Assembly (NCBI RefSeq): GCF_026460945.1
Contig: NZ_JAOVZV010000026.1
Coordinates: 19,759-83,758 of the forward strand
DNA from: Chryseobacterium luquanense
GTDB lineage: Bacteria; Bacteroidota; Bacteroidia; Flavobacteriales; Weeksellaceae
Direction: 5' to 3'
Length of the DNA stretch: 64,000 bases
Shown piece after piece: positions 1 through 9,314 of the stretch. A program made the position numbers and the translations under genes. The notes under the pieces were generated by a model. The model was given only the letters and a program-made list of their open reading frames with translations. It was not told the origin of the DNA and did no database searches. Each line of letters begins with the position of its first letter. The first letter of the stretch is position 1.

Positions 1-1273
1 TAGCCAAAAATGCTAAATATCCCGGAGCAAACTGACTTTGAGGAGTCGTCCAACCCACACTTCCTTTTCTTTCAGCAGCACCTGGCTCGTCAGAAAGCTT
101 AAGACCTTCAGTAAATTTCGCAGGATTAGCTTTAATTCCTGCCATTAAACTATCAGCAATTTTCTTAGCTTCTTCTTTTGATCTTGTTGCCGTAGACCTT
201 TCAGCACCTTTATAAGCGATTAAGATATGATTTGACAATGTAGAATCAGACGGTTTTTTATCAACTAATTTAGAAAGTACATAAAGATTCTGCTCTTTGT
301 AAGGACCAAAAACTTGTCCGATTGCAGCAGTTTCGATTTTACCTTGTAAACCTTGAGGCATTTGGTTTGCCTGAACATATGTATTATTGTAAGGCATATC
401 AGAATTTGCCATTACAAACATAGAATCGTTTGTTGTGTTTTGGAAATTTTCCTTTCCTCCACTCGCATCAGTACCTCCTGAAAAGATTTTTGTAATATCT
501 TTTTGTACCGCAGCTTCATCAGCAGGACTAGGCTTAGAAGGGAAAAATGCAATTCCTAAGTTTCTGCTTGGTTCAGTTTTAAATTGAACCGGATGCTCGT
601 TGATATATTTTGATAAATCTTCAGTCGTAACTTTGATTTTATTTTTCTGAAGATAAGAAGCATAATCAACTTTCACGAAATCAATATCAGCAAGCTGATC
701 TCTTTCTTTCATTAATTCTTCAGCTTCTTTTTTACCAGTTGTGATTCCTGTAGAAATATTAGCAAAAACCTGTCTTGCCATTATTCTGTACTCAATAGTT
801 TTTTTTGTTTTCAGCCATTGACTGTACGCTTCAGGATTGGTATTTTGCAAAGTTTCAACTTCTTTCTTCAATTCCTGAAGTTTGAAATTACCTTTTTCGT
901 CAAACAACTGTTGATTCTGAGCAAACATTTGATCATACTGAATTTGATTCCAGAACAAATCATCTGTCATTTCAAAGCCCATTTTTTCAAATTGCTGCTT
1001 TACCAATTTCGATTGTACAAGCAATTGCCAAGCCTGCTCTTCAAGTCCGGTTTTTGGTTGCTGTTGTTGCTCAGCTTGCTGCTGTAATACGAAAAGCTGA
1101 TCATTATACTCTTCACGGGTAATTTTCTCACCATTTACTTTTCCTAAAACATCAGGGTTTTTTCCGAAAACCTTATCAATACTGTCAGGATTTACCAAAA
1201 AAGCCAAAAGTGCTAATGCAATAACTCCCATCAATAGCCAAGGTTTACTTCTAATCTGTCCTAAAATTGCCAT
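1..1273 (-). CDS. PpiD-like periplasmic chaperone / peptidyl-prolyl isomerase, 3' end cut by window edge
   Basis: I translated this frame from the ATG at 1271-1273 down to the window edge: 424 codons, open to the end, so the C-terminus lies outside the window. It begins MAILGQIRSKPWLL, followed by one hydrophobic segment at about residues 12-27. This is the inner-membrane anchor expected of PpiD rather than a cleavable signal. Next comes a SurA/PpiD-type N-terminal helical region starting near GKVNGEKITREEYNDQ (about residues 43-58). Near the edge is a parvulin-like stretch (SNHILIAYKGAE). PpiD-type proteins help outer-membrane proteins fold after Sec export. The gene is divergent from lon, another protein-quality gene, with 258 bp between them. 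A possible -7 element one base off consensus (TATTTTCG on the minus strand) lies near 1300. Confidence 0.85.
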   Translation of the reverse strand, partial: MAILGQIRSKPWLLMGVIALALLAFLVNPDSIDKVFGKNPDVLGKVNGEKITREEYNDQLFVLQQQAEQQQQPKTGLEEQAWQLLVQSKLVKQQFEKMGFEMTDDLFWNQIQYDQMFAQNQQLFDEKGNFKLQELKKEVETLQNTNPEAYSQWLKTKKTIEYRIMARQVFANISTGITTGKKEAEELMKERDQLADIDFVKVDYASYLQKNKIKVTTEDLSKYINEHPVQFKTEPSRNLGIAFFPSKPSPADEAAVQKDITKIFSGGTDASGGKENFQNTTNDSMFVMANSDMPYNNTYVQANQMPQGLQGKIETAAIGQVFGPYKEQNLYVLSKLVDKKPSDSTLSNHILIAYKGAERSTATRSKEEAKKIADSLMAGIKANPAKFTEGLKLSDEPGAAERKGSVGWTTPQSQFAPGYLAFLA

Positions 1274-1507
1274 TTTATAAATATAGTTTTTATATCAGTG
1301 TGCGAAAATACACATTTTTAAGAAATTACAGAAATATAAGTCGTGTTTTTAATTTTTAAAATTCAATTACTATTAAAATGGAAATTTTGACCGTATTTTT
1401 TAACGATTAAGAAATGGCATTAATCTTGACAAATTTATGCAGAGTTCATATATCATGCTTTTTTGAAGCATATTGTGAAATATCATTATAACGAATTTAA
1501 CTGAAAA

Positions 1508-1520
1508 TGACAATTTGTCA
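1508..1520. promoter_or_regulatory. TGACA-N3-TGTCA palindrome before lon
   Basis: The core is TGACA-ATT-TGTCA. The palindrome extends to 8-bp arms (AATGACAA, 1506-1513; TTGTCATT, 1515-1522) around a single T. It ends 9 bp before the lon ATG. The same 5-3-5 core occurs upstream of miaB (48341-48353). A regulator operator is likely. A second small hairpin (ATGCTT / AAGCAT, 1455-1471) lies further upstream. Confidence 0.45.
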
Positions 1521-1531
1521 TTCGATTTATT

Positions 1532-3940
1532 ATGACAGAATTTGAAGATATAAATTTTGAGGATATTCTTGGTGAGGGTTTTAATATTGTAGCCGAAGAA
1601 ATCAATCTTTCTGACTTGAGTGTTGACAACGATAAAAACTCAGATCAAGACATTTTCCCGATACTTCCTGTAAGAAATATGGTGATGTTTCCGAATGTGG
1701 TAATTCCTATTACTGCAGGAAGAAAAACATCCATTCAATTGCTTGAAGAAGCTCAGCAAAACGGAGAGTATATTGGAATTGTAAGCCAAAAAAACTCAGA
1801 TATTGAGCAGCCAACTGAAAAAGATCTTTATCAAACAGGAACTTTAGCAAAGATTATTAAAATTATTAAACTTCCTGAAGGAAATATTACTGCAATTACA
1901 AAAGGTTTTCACAGGTTTAAAATCAAAAAAATTGTAGATTCTAAGCCTTATTTTAAAGCTGAAATTACCAAGTTAAAAGATGTAAAAGCAAAAAACAAAG
2001 AAGAATATGAAGCATTATTGGAAAATGTAAAAGATCTAGCCTTAAAAATTATTGAACTTGATCCCAACATTCCAAATGCTGCAAATTTTGCAATAAAAAA
2101 CATCAGTAACAATGATGATCTGTTAAATTTCATCAGTACAAATGCTAATTTTCCATATTCTGAAAAGCAAAAACTTCTGGAGGAAAAAAGCTTAATGCAA
2201 AGAGCAAATACTTGCTATGAAATGATGCACGAAGATTTCAGAAAGCTGGAATTGAGAAATCAAATTCATCAGAAAACTTCAAAAGATCTTGATAAACAAC
2301 AACGAGAATATTTCTTAAACCAACAAATCAGAACGATTCAGGATGAATTGGGTGGTGGTCCGGAAAGCGACATTGAAGATTTACTGAAAAAAGCAAAAGA
2401 TAAAAACTGGAACGCCGAAGTTGAAGAGCATTTCCAAAAAGAAATCGGAAGACTACAGCGTCAAAACCCGAATTCGCCGGATTATAATGTGCAAAGAAAT
2501 TATTTAGATTTCTTTACAGATTTACCTTGGGATACTTTCACAAAAGATACTTTTGATATTGAAAAAGCTCAGAAAGTTTTAGACAAAGCTCATTTTGGTT
2601 TAGAAGACATCAAAAAAAGAATTTTAGAGCACATGGCTGTTTTAAAATTAAAAAACAATATGAAATCCCCTATTCTACTTTTGGTAGGACCTCCGGGAGT
2701 TGGTAAAACTTCGCTTGGAAAATCGGTTGCCGATGCTTTGGGAAGAAAATATGTGCGAGTTTCTTTGGGCGGACTTCATGACGAAAGTGAAATTCGTGGT
2801 CACAGAAAAACCTATATCGGTGCGATGGCAGGAAGAATTCTTCAATCCATTAAAAAATCCGGAACATCAAATCCTGTGATTGTCTTAGACGAGATCGACA
2901 AAGTAGGAAAAGGAATGCACGGCGATCCAAGTTCAGCTTTACTTGAAGTTCTTGACCCAGAACAAAACAATGCTTTCTACGATAATTTCCTTGAAATGGG
3001 TTATGATTTGTCTAAAGTGATGTTTTTGGCTACGGCAAACTCGCTTTCCACAATCCAGACTCCGCTGTTGGACAGAATGGAAATCATTCAGATTGCCGGA
3101 TATACTTTGGAAGAAAAAATCGAGATTGCCAAGAGACATTTAATTAAAAAACAACAAGAAGAAAACGGTTTAACGGCAAAATCTTTCAAATTAGGAAATC
3201 CTGAATTAAAACATATCATTGAAGCACATACTTCGGAAAGCGGTGTAAGATCTTTAGAAAAAAGAATTGCCGGAATTGCTCGTTGGGTTGCCCTGCAAAC
3301 TGCTATGATGAAAGACTATGATGCTAAAATTTCCGTGGAAAAAGTAGATGAAATTCTAGGTGTTCCTAGACCGAAAAGCTTGTCTGAATTAACAGATGTT
3401 CCAGGTGTTGTAACCGGATTGGCGTGGACAAGTGTCGGAGGAGACATTTTATTTATCGAAAGTATTACCAGCACGGGAAAAGGAAATCTTACCATGACCG
3501 GAAATCTGGGGACGGTGATGAAAGAATCTGCAACGATTGCTTTGGAATATATTAAAGCTAAACATGAAGATTTAGGAATTACAGAAGATGATTTAGAAAA
3601 GAAAAATATTCACGTTCACGTTCCGGAAGGCGCAACTCCAAAAGACGGACCTTCTGCCGGAATCGCAATGCTGACTTCTATGGTTTCTACATTCAGAAAT
3701 AAGAAAGTAAGACCTCATCTGGCAATGACCGGAGAAATTACTTTAAGAGGAAAAGTGCTTCCTGTAGGCGGAATTAAAGAAAAACTCCTTGCCGCAACGA
3801 GAGCCGGAATTAAAGAAGTAATTCTTTGCGAAGCCAACAGAAAAGACGTAGAAGAAATCAAACAGGATTATCTGAAAAATCTTAAAGTAAACTACGTGAA
3901 TTGGATGACTGAAGTTCTTGAACTGGCTATCGAAAAATAA
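1532..3940 (+). CDS. lon: Lon protease (ATP-dependent serine protease La)
   Basis: The 802-residue product is a complete Lon. An acidic N-terminal extension precedes the substrate-binding domain, which starts at FPILPVRNMVMFPNVVIPI (about residue 42). The AAA+ module has Walker A GPPGVGKT at 386-393 and Walker B VIVLDEIDK with Asp at 453. The C-terminal protease domain has the catalytic Ser in PKDGPSAG (residue 708) and the Lys in GGIKEK (residue 749). Lon degrades misfolded and regulatory proteins in the cytoplasm and is a heat-shock gene in many bacteria. The ATG at 1532 keeps the acidic extension seen in flavobacterial Lon proteins. The palindrome just upstream suggests operator control. 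It is transcribed alone and ends at a terminator. Confidence 0.97.
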   Translation: MTEFEDINFEDILGEGFNIVAEEINLSDLSVDNDKNSDQDIFPILPVRNMVMFPNVVIPITAGRKTSIQLLEEAQQNGEYIGIVSQKNSDIEQPTEKDLYQTGTLAKIIKIIKLPEGNITAITKGFHRFKIKKIVDSKPYFKAEITKLKDVKAKNKEEYEALLENVKDLALKIIELDPNIPNAANFAIKNISNNDDLLNFISTNANFPYSEKQKLLEEKSLMQRANTCYEMMHEDFRKLELRNQIHQKTSKDLDKQQREYFLNQQIRTIQDELGGGPESDIEDLLKKAKDKNWNAEVEEHFQKEIGRLQRQNPNSPDYNVQRNYLDFFTDLPWDTFTKDTFDIEKAQKVLDKAHFGLEDIKKRILEHMAVLKLKNNMKSPILLLVGPPGVGKTSLGKSVADALGRKYVRVSLGGLHDESEIRGHRKTYIGAMAGRILQSIKKSGTSNPVIVLDEIDKVGKGMHGDPSSALLEVLDPEQNNAFYDNFLEMGYDLSKVMFLATANSLSTIQTPLLDRMEIIQIAGYTLEEKIEIAKRHLIKKQQEENGLTAKSFKLGNPELKHIIEAHTSESGVRSLEKRIAGIARWVALQTAMMKDYDAKISVEKVDEILGVPRPKSLSELTDVPGVVTGLAWTSVGGDILFIESITSTGKGNLTMTGNLGTVMKESATIALEYIKAKHEDLGITEDDLEKKNIHVHVPEGATPKDGPSAGIAMLTSMVSTFRNKKVRPHLAMTGEITLRGKVLPVGGIKEKLLAATRAGIKEVILCEANRKDVEEIKQDYLKNLKVNYVNWMTEVLELAIEK

Positions 3941-3961
3941 AATTTTTATTTATAAATTTAT

Positions 3962-3988
3962 AACCTCATCGTAAACGGTGAGGTTTTT
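3962..3988 (+). terminator. Intrinsic terminator of lon
   Basis: Arms AACCTCATCG and CGGTGAGGTT flank a TAAA loop and are followed by a T run, 21 bp after the lon stop. Confidence 0.8.
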
Positions 3989-4011
3989 GTTATGTGTAGA
4001 AAAACTTCATC

Positions 4012-5124
4012 ATGAACCTTTTTAAACTTCCTTTTCTTTTAAAACTTGCCCTTATTATAATTTCCATTATCGGAATCGGCTACCTCATCAAGTTAGGGCA
4101 GAGCATTTTAGCTCCTTTCTTTCTGGCGTTTTTGATGGCGATGCTTTTTTTACCTATTGCTAATTTTTTAGAAAAGAAACTAAGGTTTCCAAGATCAATT
4201 TCTACCATTATTTCTGTGATGATGATGTTGATTATTTTGACAGGAATGATCTTTTTCTTTGGTTCGCAAATTTCCAGTTTTAGTCGTGATGTTCCGCATC
4301 TCACGAAACAGTTTAATCTGGTTTTTCATAATCTTCAGACGTGGGTTTCACATACTTTTAATGTGAAAATAGATGAACAGCTGGATTATCTGGATCAAGG
4401 TTTAAGCAAGCTGCTGTCTTCATCCGGAGTGATTTTAGGTTTTACTTTTGGTATTTTTTCTTCAAGTTTAGGTTTTTTAGCCTTTTTCATCTTATTCTTT
4501 ATTTTCATTTTAAATTACAGAAGAATTTTAAATAATTTCATTGTGAATGTGTTCAATGAAAAACATAAAGCGAGCGTCCAGGAAGTTGTTTCTGAAGTAA
4601 GAATTATGACCAAACGATACATCATCGGATTGTGTCTTCAGGTAATTATCGTTTCTGTTCTTACGACAATAGTTCTTACCATTTTGGGCGTAAAATACGC
4701 CATTTTATTAGGTGTTTTAACCGGATTATTAAATGTCATTCCTTACATCGGAATTTGTATTTCATTATTAATTTCATGTTTCATCGCTTTTGCAACAGGA
4801 ACAGTTTCAACTTGTGTGTATGTTGCCATCGGCTACATCATCGTTCATGTAATTGACGGAAATATTGTTCTTCCGTTTGTCGTAGGTTCAAAAGTAAAGA
4901 TCAACGCTTTATTTTCTTTCATCGGAATTCTTTTAGGGGAGCATCTTTGGGGAATTTCAGGAATGTTTTTGTGCATTCCTGCAATTGCAATCATCAAAAT
5001 TATTTTTGAAAGAGTGGATGGGTTGAAACCCTGGGGGAAACTTTTAGGTGAAGATGAGAAACCCAATAAGAAAAAGAAAAGCTATAAAATTTCCAAGAAT
5101 ATTACTTTGAAGGAAATGGATTGA
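4012..5124 (+). CDS. AI-2E family transporter (PerM/YdiK-like membrane protein)
   Basis: A 370-residue integral membrane protein with about eight hydrophobic segments. Two are near the N-terminus (residues 10-60), one is at 64-86, and a dense block runs from about 205 to 335. The central soluble stretch (about 88-140) and the motifs GLLNVIPYIG and VVGSKVKINALFSFIGILLGEHLWG are typical of the AI-2E/PerM family (UPF0118). Some members are reported as autoinducer exporters or as sodium/proton antiporters, so the substrate cannot be assigned. The C-terminal tail is cytosolic-looking and Lys-rich. The start codon lies 24 bp after the lon terminator, so a separate promoter or read-through is needed. 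Confidence 0.85.
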   Translation: MNLFKLPFLLKLALIIISIIGIGYLIKLGQSILAPFFLAFLMAMLFLPIANFLEKKLRFPRSISTIISVMMMLIILTGMIFFFGSQISSFSRDVPHLTKQFNLVFHNLQTWVSHTFNVKIDEQLDYLDQGLSKLLSSSGVILGFTFGIFSSSLGFLAFFILFFIFILNYRRILNNFIVNVFNEKHKASVQEVVSEVRIMTKRYIIGLCLQVIIVSVLTTIVLTILGVKYAILLGVLTGLLNVIPYIGICISLLISCFIAFATGTVSTCVYVAIGYIIVHVIDGNIVLPFVVGSKVKINALFSFIGILLGEHLWGISGMFLCIPAIAIIKIIFERVDGLKPWGKLLGEDEKPNKKKKSYKISKNITLKEMD

Positions 5125-5234
5125 GGCATGAATAATTGGTAATAAGCAATGAACAATCTTCTCTTAATTTAAAATTTAATTGATTTTTTGATAACGAATT
5201 AGAATTTTATTTAATTTTAATAAAAAATCATCTT

Positions 5235-5612
5235 ATGAAAATTGTTAAATTTATTATCTGTCTTCTTTTTGGATTAATGTTCATCAATGCAGGATTAGAC
5301 AAATTTCTTCACTACATGCCGATGCCCGAATTTACACCCGAACAAATGAAAGTTTTCGATGCTTTCAATCAGTTACATTGGTTAATACCATTAGTGGGAG
5401 CTGTAGAAGTAATTGGAGGTTTATTATTTATCTTTCAAAAAACAAGAGCTTTAGGAGCAATCGTGATTCTACCGGTAATGGTCGGAATTGTTCTGCACGT
5501 ATTTACAATAGACAAATCTCAAATGGGTATGTCGATTGCAGGAGTTCTTTTCCTGATTAATATCTGGATGATTTTTGATAATAAAGAAAAATATAAAGCT
5601 TTGCTTACATAA
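5235..5612 (+). CDS. DoxX family membrane protein
   Basis: The 125-residue product has four hydrophobic segments: residues 3-20, 48-68, 74-92 and 100-117. The first ends in FINAGLDKFLHY, a pattern typical of small DoxX-like proteins, and AVEVIGGLLFI follows in the second. DoxX-type proteins are small quinone- or redox-related membrane proteins. No partner gene is adjacent, so the role here is open. It stands alone between an AT-rich 110-bp gap and a small repeat. Confidence 0.75.
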   Translation: MKIVKFIICLLFGLMFINAGLDKFLHYMPMPEFTPEQMKVFDAFNQLHWLIPLVGAVEVIGGLLFIFQKTRALGAIVILPVMVGIVLHVFTIDKSQMGMSIAGVLFLINIWMIFDNKEKYKALLT

Positions 5613-5626
5613 GAATTTGAAATAGA

Positions 5627-5694
5627 GTGAATTGTCAATTCGCTTTGCTTGCTAATTTTTTAAATTCACGTGAGAAGTAAAATTAACAATTCAC
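5627..5694. repeat. Short intergenic element with 9-bp terminal inverted repeats
   Basis: GTGAATTGT (5627-5635) and ACAATTCAC (5686-5694) bound a 68-bp AT-rich segment between two convergent genes. It could act as a weak bidirectional terminator or be a small interspersed repeat. No second copy is in the window. Confidence 0.4.
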
Positions 5695-5703
5695 TATTGA
5701 CTT

Positions 5704-7062
5704 TTACACAAATGCGCTAAAGCCCGTAATTGATCTTCCGACAATCAATGAATTGATCTCTTTCGTACCTTCGTAAGAGTAAATGGCTTCTGCATCGGCG
5801 ACAAATCTTGCGACATCATATTCAAGCAGAATTCCGTTTCCGCCTAAAACTTCTCGTGCTCGTGAAACAATATCTCTTGTTCTCATCGTACAGAAAACTT
5901 TGGCTAAAGAAGCATGTTCGTCTTTCAAAATCCCTTCATCCTGCATTTCCGAAAGTCTGAAAACCATCGTCTGCATTGCAGTTAAGTTAGAAAGCATTTC
6001 CACCAAATGCCCCTGAATCATTTGGAACGAAGCAATCGGTTTTCCGAATTGCTCTCTTGTTCTGGTGTAATCTAAAGCACTTTCATAAGCTCCTCTTGCA
6101 CAACCCGTTGCCATCCAAGCAACTCCGGCTCTTGTCATTCTCAAAACTTTTGCGGTGTCCTTGAAAGAATTAGCATTTTGCAAACGGTTTTCTTCTGTTA
6201 CGATACAGTCTTTTAAAGTAATCAAACCATTCTGAACAATTCTCAAAGCCATTTTTCCTCTGATTTTCTCAACAGAATATCCGGGATTATCTTTTTCAAC
6301 GATAAAACCTTTCACTTCACCATCATCTAAATCTCTTGCCCAAATAATGATTAAATCAGCAAACGTGGCATTTCCGATCCATTTCTTTTGTCCGTTCAAA
6401 ATCCAGCCTTCTGAAGTTTTTTTGCAGGTTACTGTCAAACCACCCGCTGCTCCGGAACCTACTTCAGGTTCTGTTAAACCAAATGCTCCGATCTTTTCAA
6501 ATTTTTGCATTTGAGGAAGCCATTTTTGTTTCTGTTCTTCTGAGCCGCAAATGTAAATAGAGCCCATTGCCAAACCAGATTGCACACCGAAAAAAGTAGC
6601 GATCGATGCATCAATTCTTGCCATCTCCATTGCAATAACTCCTTCCATCAGAAAAGGCATTCCTTTGCAGCCGTAACCTTCGTACGTTACGCCACAGATA
6701 TCTAATTTTTGAAATTTTGGAATTAATTCATGAGGAAATTCATCTCTTAGCCAATAATGATTGACTAAAGGTTTCACTTCTTTTTCCATGAACGCTCTTA
6801 CTTTCAGTTGAACTTCTCTTTGTTCAGGAGTCAAAGTGTGGTAAATATCATAGAAATCTCCATCAATCGGTGGAAGTTCTTTTTTCTTTTTATTGGGGTC
6901 GAGCATTTTCATCATTCCGCCGAGCTGCTTATCATCCAGTTTGGAAAAGTTTTCCATGAGTTTTGGGAGATTTACTTTTTGCGAAATTTGGCTTAGCTGA
7001 TCAAAATCGATTGATTTAAATAATTCTATGGCGTTTCTGATTTTGGAAAAAGTATTAGACAT
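5704..7062 (-). CDS. Acyl-CoA dehydrogenase, glutaryl-CoA dehydrogenase-like
   Basis: The start was moved to the ATG reading MSNTFSKIRNAIEL. The longer open frame upstream adds 48 residues that do not look like part of the family. The 452-residue product has a roughly 70-residue N-terminal extension and then a full acyl-CoA dehydrogenase fold. FAD-binding signatures are FGLTEPEVGSGA and WIGNATFADL. The C-terminal helical domain has TREQFGKPIASFQ and the catalytic Glu in YEGTKEIN (about residue 431). The closing GRSITGFSAF resembles glutaryl-CoA dehydrogenases, so lysine/tryptophan catabolism is a reasonable guess. A general short-chain acyl-CoA role is not excluded. It is a flavoenzyme of the cytoplasm with no operon partner here. 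Confidence 0.85.
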   Translation of the reverse strand: MSNTFSKIRNAIELFKSIDFDQLSQISQKVNLPKLMENFSKLDDKQLGGMMKMLDPNKKKKELPPIDGDFYDIYHTLTPEQREVQLKVRAFMEKEVKPLVNHYWLRDEFPHELIPKFQKLDICGVTYEGYGCKGMPFLMEGVIAMEMARIDASIATFFGVQSGLAMGSIYICGSEEQKQKWLPQMQKFEKIGAFGLTEPEVGSGAAGGLTVTCKKTSEGWILNGQKKWIGNATFADLIIIWARDLDDGEVKGFIVEKDNPGYSVEKIRGKMALRIVQNGLITLKDCIVTEENRLQNANSFKDTAKVLRMTRAGVAWMATGCARGAYESALDYTRTREQFGKPIASFQMIQGHLVEMLSNLTAMQTMVFRLSEMQDEGILKDEHASLAKVFCTMRTRDIVSRAREVLGGNGILLEYDVARFVADAEAIYSYEGTKEINSLIVGRSITGFSAFV

Positions 7063-7265
7063 ATTGATTTTGGTTTGATTTGTAAAATTTAAGCAAAAAT
7101 CAATCCGAAACACCACATACACAAACCATAATGTTTTACAAAACATTGCTTTACAATGATTTAAATTGAATATTTTATTTACAAATTTTTTACTTCCTAT
7201 TTTCAAACATTACAAATGATTCTGTTTGAACTTTGAACTGAGCAAAACATTAAAAAATCAATACT

Positions 7266-8183
7266 ATGAAAACGACTTACATCAGATTAACTATTGCAAC
7301 TGCAATTTTATCAGGAATTTATTCTTGTAAAAAAGGTGAAGCAACAACAAATGCATATGAAACATTAGAAGCAAGTAACGAAATTGTCTCCGACAGTATT
7401 TCATCGGTTGCAACAATGTCTGTAAAAGACAAACAGTTCATCAAGACAGCCGATGTTAATATGGAAGTCAAAGATGTCTATAACGCAACAATTTCCATTG
7501 AGAAATCAGTACAGGAACTTGGAGGATTTGTTACAAACAGTAATTTACAAAGCAGAGTCATTTCTGAGGAAACTTATAATACTTCCGATGAAGACGCAAT
7601 GCTCATAAAAAAATATCAGACCGAAAATTCAATGCAGGTAAGAGTTCCTACTTCGAGATTAGGAGAATTGTTAACTTTAATTAATGATGAAAAATTGTTT
7701 CTGCATTCAAGAATTATCAATGCCGAAGATGTGACTTCAAGTATTAAATATGCAGAATTAGAAGAAAAAAGAATTAAAAAAACCGGTGAAAATATTTCTG
7801 AGCTTAAAACTACGAAAGATAAAGTGAAAATGAGCGATGAAAATATGTCTGAAAACAACTCGCAACAATTTGCCAATCTTAATGTAACAGATAACCTAAA
7901 ATACAGCACGGTTGATATTTACATTAAAGAACCAAAGCTTCGAATTGCAGAAATTGCAGTGAACAATTCTAAAAATATTGACAATAAATACAAATTCGAT
8001 TTCTTGTACAGCGCTAAAAATGCTTTTGTGGAAGGGTATTATTTAATTCAAAGATTGATTGTCGGATTAATTATGATTTGGCCAATTGTATTAATTGCAG
8101 CAATCGCATTTTACTTTTACCAAAAAAACAAATCTAACAATAAAATTCAGCAACAAACAAAAGAACAAAATACGGCATCCTAA
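7266..8183 (+). CDS. DUF4349-type lipoprotein with a C-terminal membrane helix
   Basis: The product is 305 residues. It starts with a lipoprotein signal whose Cys is residue 21 (GIYSC). DUF4349 proteins have a periplasmic domain beginning with a pattern like FIKTADVNMEVKDVYNA (about residues 58-72), a coiled coil, and a C-terminal transmembrane helix. Here the coiled coil lies around 155-200 (AELEEKRIKKTGENISEL), the helix at about 265-287 (IVGLIMIWPIVLIAAIAFYF), and a short Lys/Gln tail follows. The helix after a lipobox means it may be anchored twice. Function is unknown; envelope location is well supported. It has its own terminator. Confidence 0.75.
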   Translation: MKTTYIRLTIATAILSGIYSCKKGEATTNAYETLEASNEIVSDSISSVATMSVKDKQFIKTADVNMEVKDVYNATISIEKSVQELGGFVTNSNLQSRVISEETYNTSDEDAMLIKKYQTENSMQVRVPTSRLGELLTLINDEKLFLHSRIINAEDVTSSIKYAELEEKRIKKTGENISELKTTKDKVKMSDENMSENNSQQFANLNVTDNLKYSTVDIYIKEPKLRIAEIAVNNSKNIDNKYKFDFLYSAKNAFVEGYYLIQRLIVGLIMIWPIVLIAAIAFYFYQKNKSNNKIQQQTKEQNTAS

Positions 8184-8214
8184 CCTTTAGGTTATCAACA
8201 TAGATTTTTCTGAG

Positions 8215-8239
8215 CCTTCGCTTTTGCGGAGGTTTTTTT
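8215..8239 (+). terminator. Intrinsic terminator after the DUF4349 gene
   Basis: CCTTCGC-TTTT-GCGGAGG with one G-U pair, followed by seven T. Confidence 0.85.
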
Positions 8240-8339
8240 ATTTTGTTTTATAAAAAATAAATCTACACAAGAAGATATTTATTTTCTATCCATTCAATAA
8301 AACTCGGGAAAGTGCGTTAATCATTCATGATTAAAAACA

Positions 8340-9188
8340 ATGACCAAAATTTTTACTGCACTATTTTTTTTTCTAAGCTTATCAATTTTTTCTCAAAATC
8401 GAATCAAAATTTTAGATTCAGAAAACCAAAAGCCGATTCCTTACGCAAAGCTTATCCTTAAAAACAAGGATTATTACAAAAACACAGAAGAAAACGGAGA
8501 AATTACTCTGGAACAAGGTGAAGAAATATCGGAAATACAATCTTTTGGATATGAAAATTTTCAAGTAAAACAAATCCAGCAAAATTATTTATTAAAACCA
8601 AAATTCACCGATATTGATGAAGTAAAAATTGCTAAACCCAAATCCTCTAAAACATTTACAATAGGAAAAGTAGCTAAAGAAAGCACTTTCTATGGAGTAA
8701 ACAGTATCATTTGGATGGTTGCTAAAGAATTGAAAAGTGACGTTTCTGAAGAGCCATTATTTGTCCAATCCCTCAAGTTTTACTCAAGACTATTTTCTAA
8801 AAAATCTGCCACAATAAAAGTTAATATATATTATAATGAAAATGGAATTCCTGGTGAGCTGTACAAATCAGTTATTGTGACTTGTTTTAAAAATAAAAAA
8901 ATTACAGAATATATCTTTCCAAAAGCATTTCTTCTTCCAAAAGAAGGAATTATTGTAGGATTTGAATGGATTTTGAATCAGGAAAATTCATATCAGAAAA
9001 TGATGATTATGAATGGTGAGAAAAAAGAAATTACCGCACATGACCCAATGATTGGTTCTATTAAAGAAACTTCTAAAAATATTATTCTCGGTAATCTATC
9101 GGATGAAGGCTGGACATTTGTAAATGGTTCAAATAATAATAACCGAAGTATCGGAAATCTTGGAATAGAATTAAAGCTCACCAATTGA
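8340..9188 (+). CDS. Secreted protein with carboxypeptidase-regulatory-like N-terminal domain, function unknown
   Basis: The 282-residue protein begins with a clear Sec signal (MTKIFTALFFFLSLSIFSQ). After it, residues 20-90 (IKILDSENQKPIPYAKLIL ... NGEITL ... IQSFGYENFQV) match the pattern of the small beta-sandwich domain often found at the N-terminus of Bacteroidota outer-membrane and secreted proteins. The remaining 190 residues have no motif I recognise. They contain beta-rich stretches such as KSATIKVNIYYNENGIPGEL. It stands alone and is probably envelope-associated or exported. Confidence 0.6.
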   Translation: MTKIFTALFFFLSLSIFSQNRIKILDSENQKPIPYAKLILKNKDYYKNTEENGEITLEQGEEISEIQSFGYENFQVKQIQQNYLLKPKFTDIDEVKIAKPKSSKTFTIGKVAKESTFYGVNSIIWMVAKELKSDVSEEPLFVQSLKFYSRLFSKKSATIKVNIYYNENGIPGELYKSVIVTCFKNKKITEYIFPKAFLLPKEGIIVGFEWILNQENSYQKMMIMNGEKKEITAHDPMIGSIKETSKNIILGNLSDEGWTFVNGSNNNNRSIGNLGIELKLTN

Positions 9189-9227
9189 TTTTTAATCCAC
9201 AATTAACATCATTGCATGAAAATTCCG

Positions 9228-9235
9228 TAAATTTG
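9228..9235 (+). promoter_or_regulatory. Bacteroidota -7 promoter element of pgi
   Basis: TAAATTTG matches TAnnTTTG. It lies 80 bp before the pgi ATG. The -33 element is not clear. Confidence 0.55.
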
Positions 9236-9314
9236 CAAATCAGAATTTAACAACACCGATTTTAGAGAATTTTATTCTAATTAATTCCTGAAATCTTATA
9301 ATTTAACCCTAAAT

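Noticed and set aside
1426..1454. TTGACA-N17-TATATC, similar to an E. coli sigma-70 promoter, upstream of lon
   Set aside because: Bacteroidota sigma factors use TAnnTTTG/-33 TTTG, and the rest of the window follows that pattern. The match is probably chance in AT-rich DNA.
5704..7206. 500-residue version of the acyl-CoA dehydrogenase
   Set aside because: The 48 extra residues are Lys/Phe/Asn-rich upstream sequence; the family-like start is at 7062.
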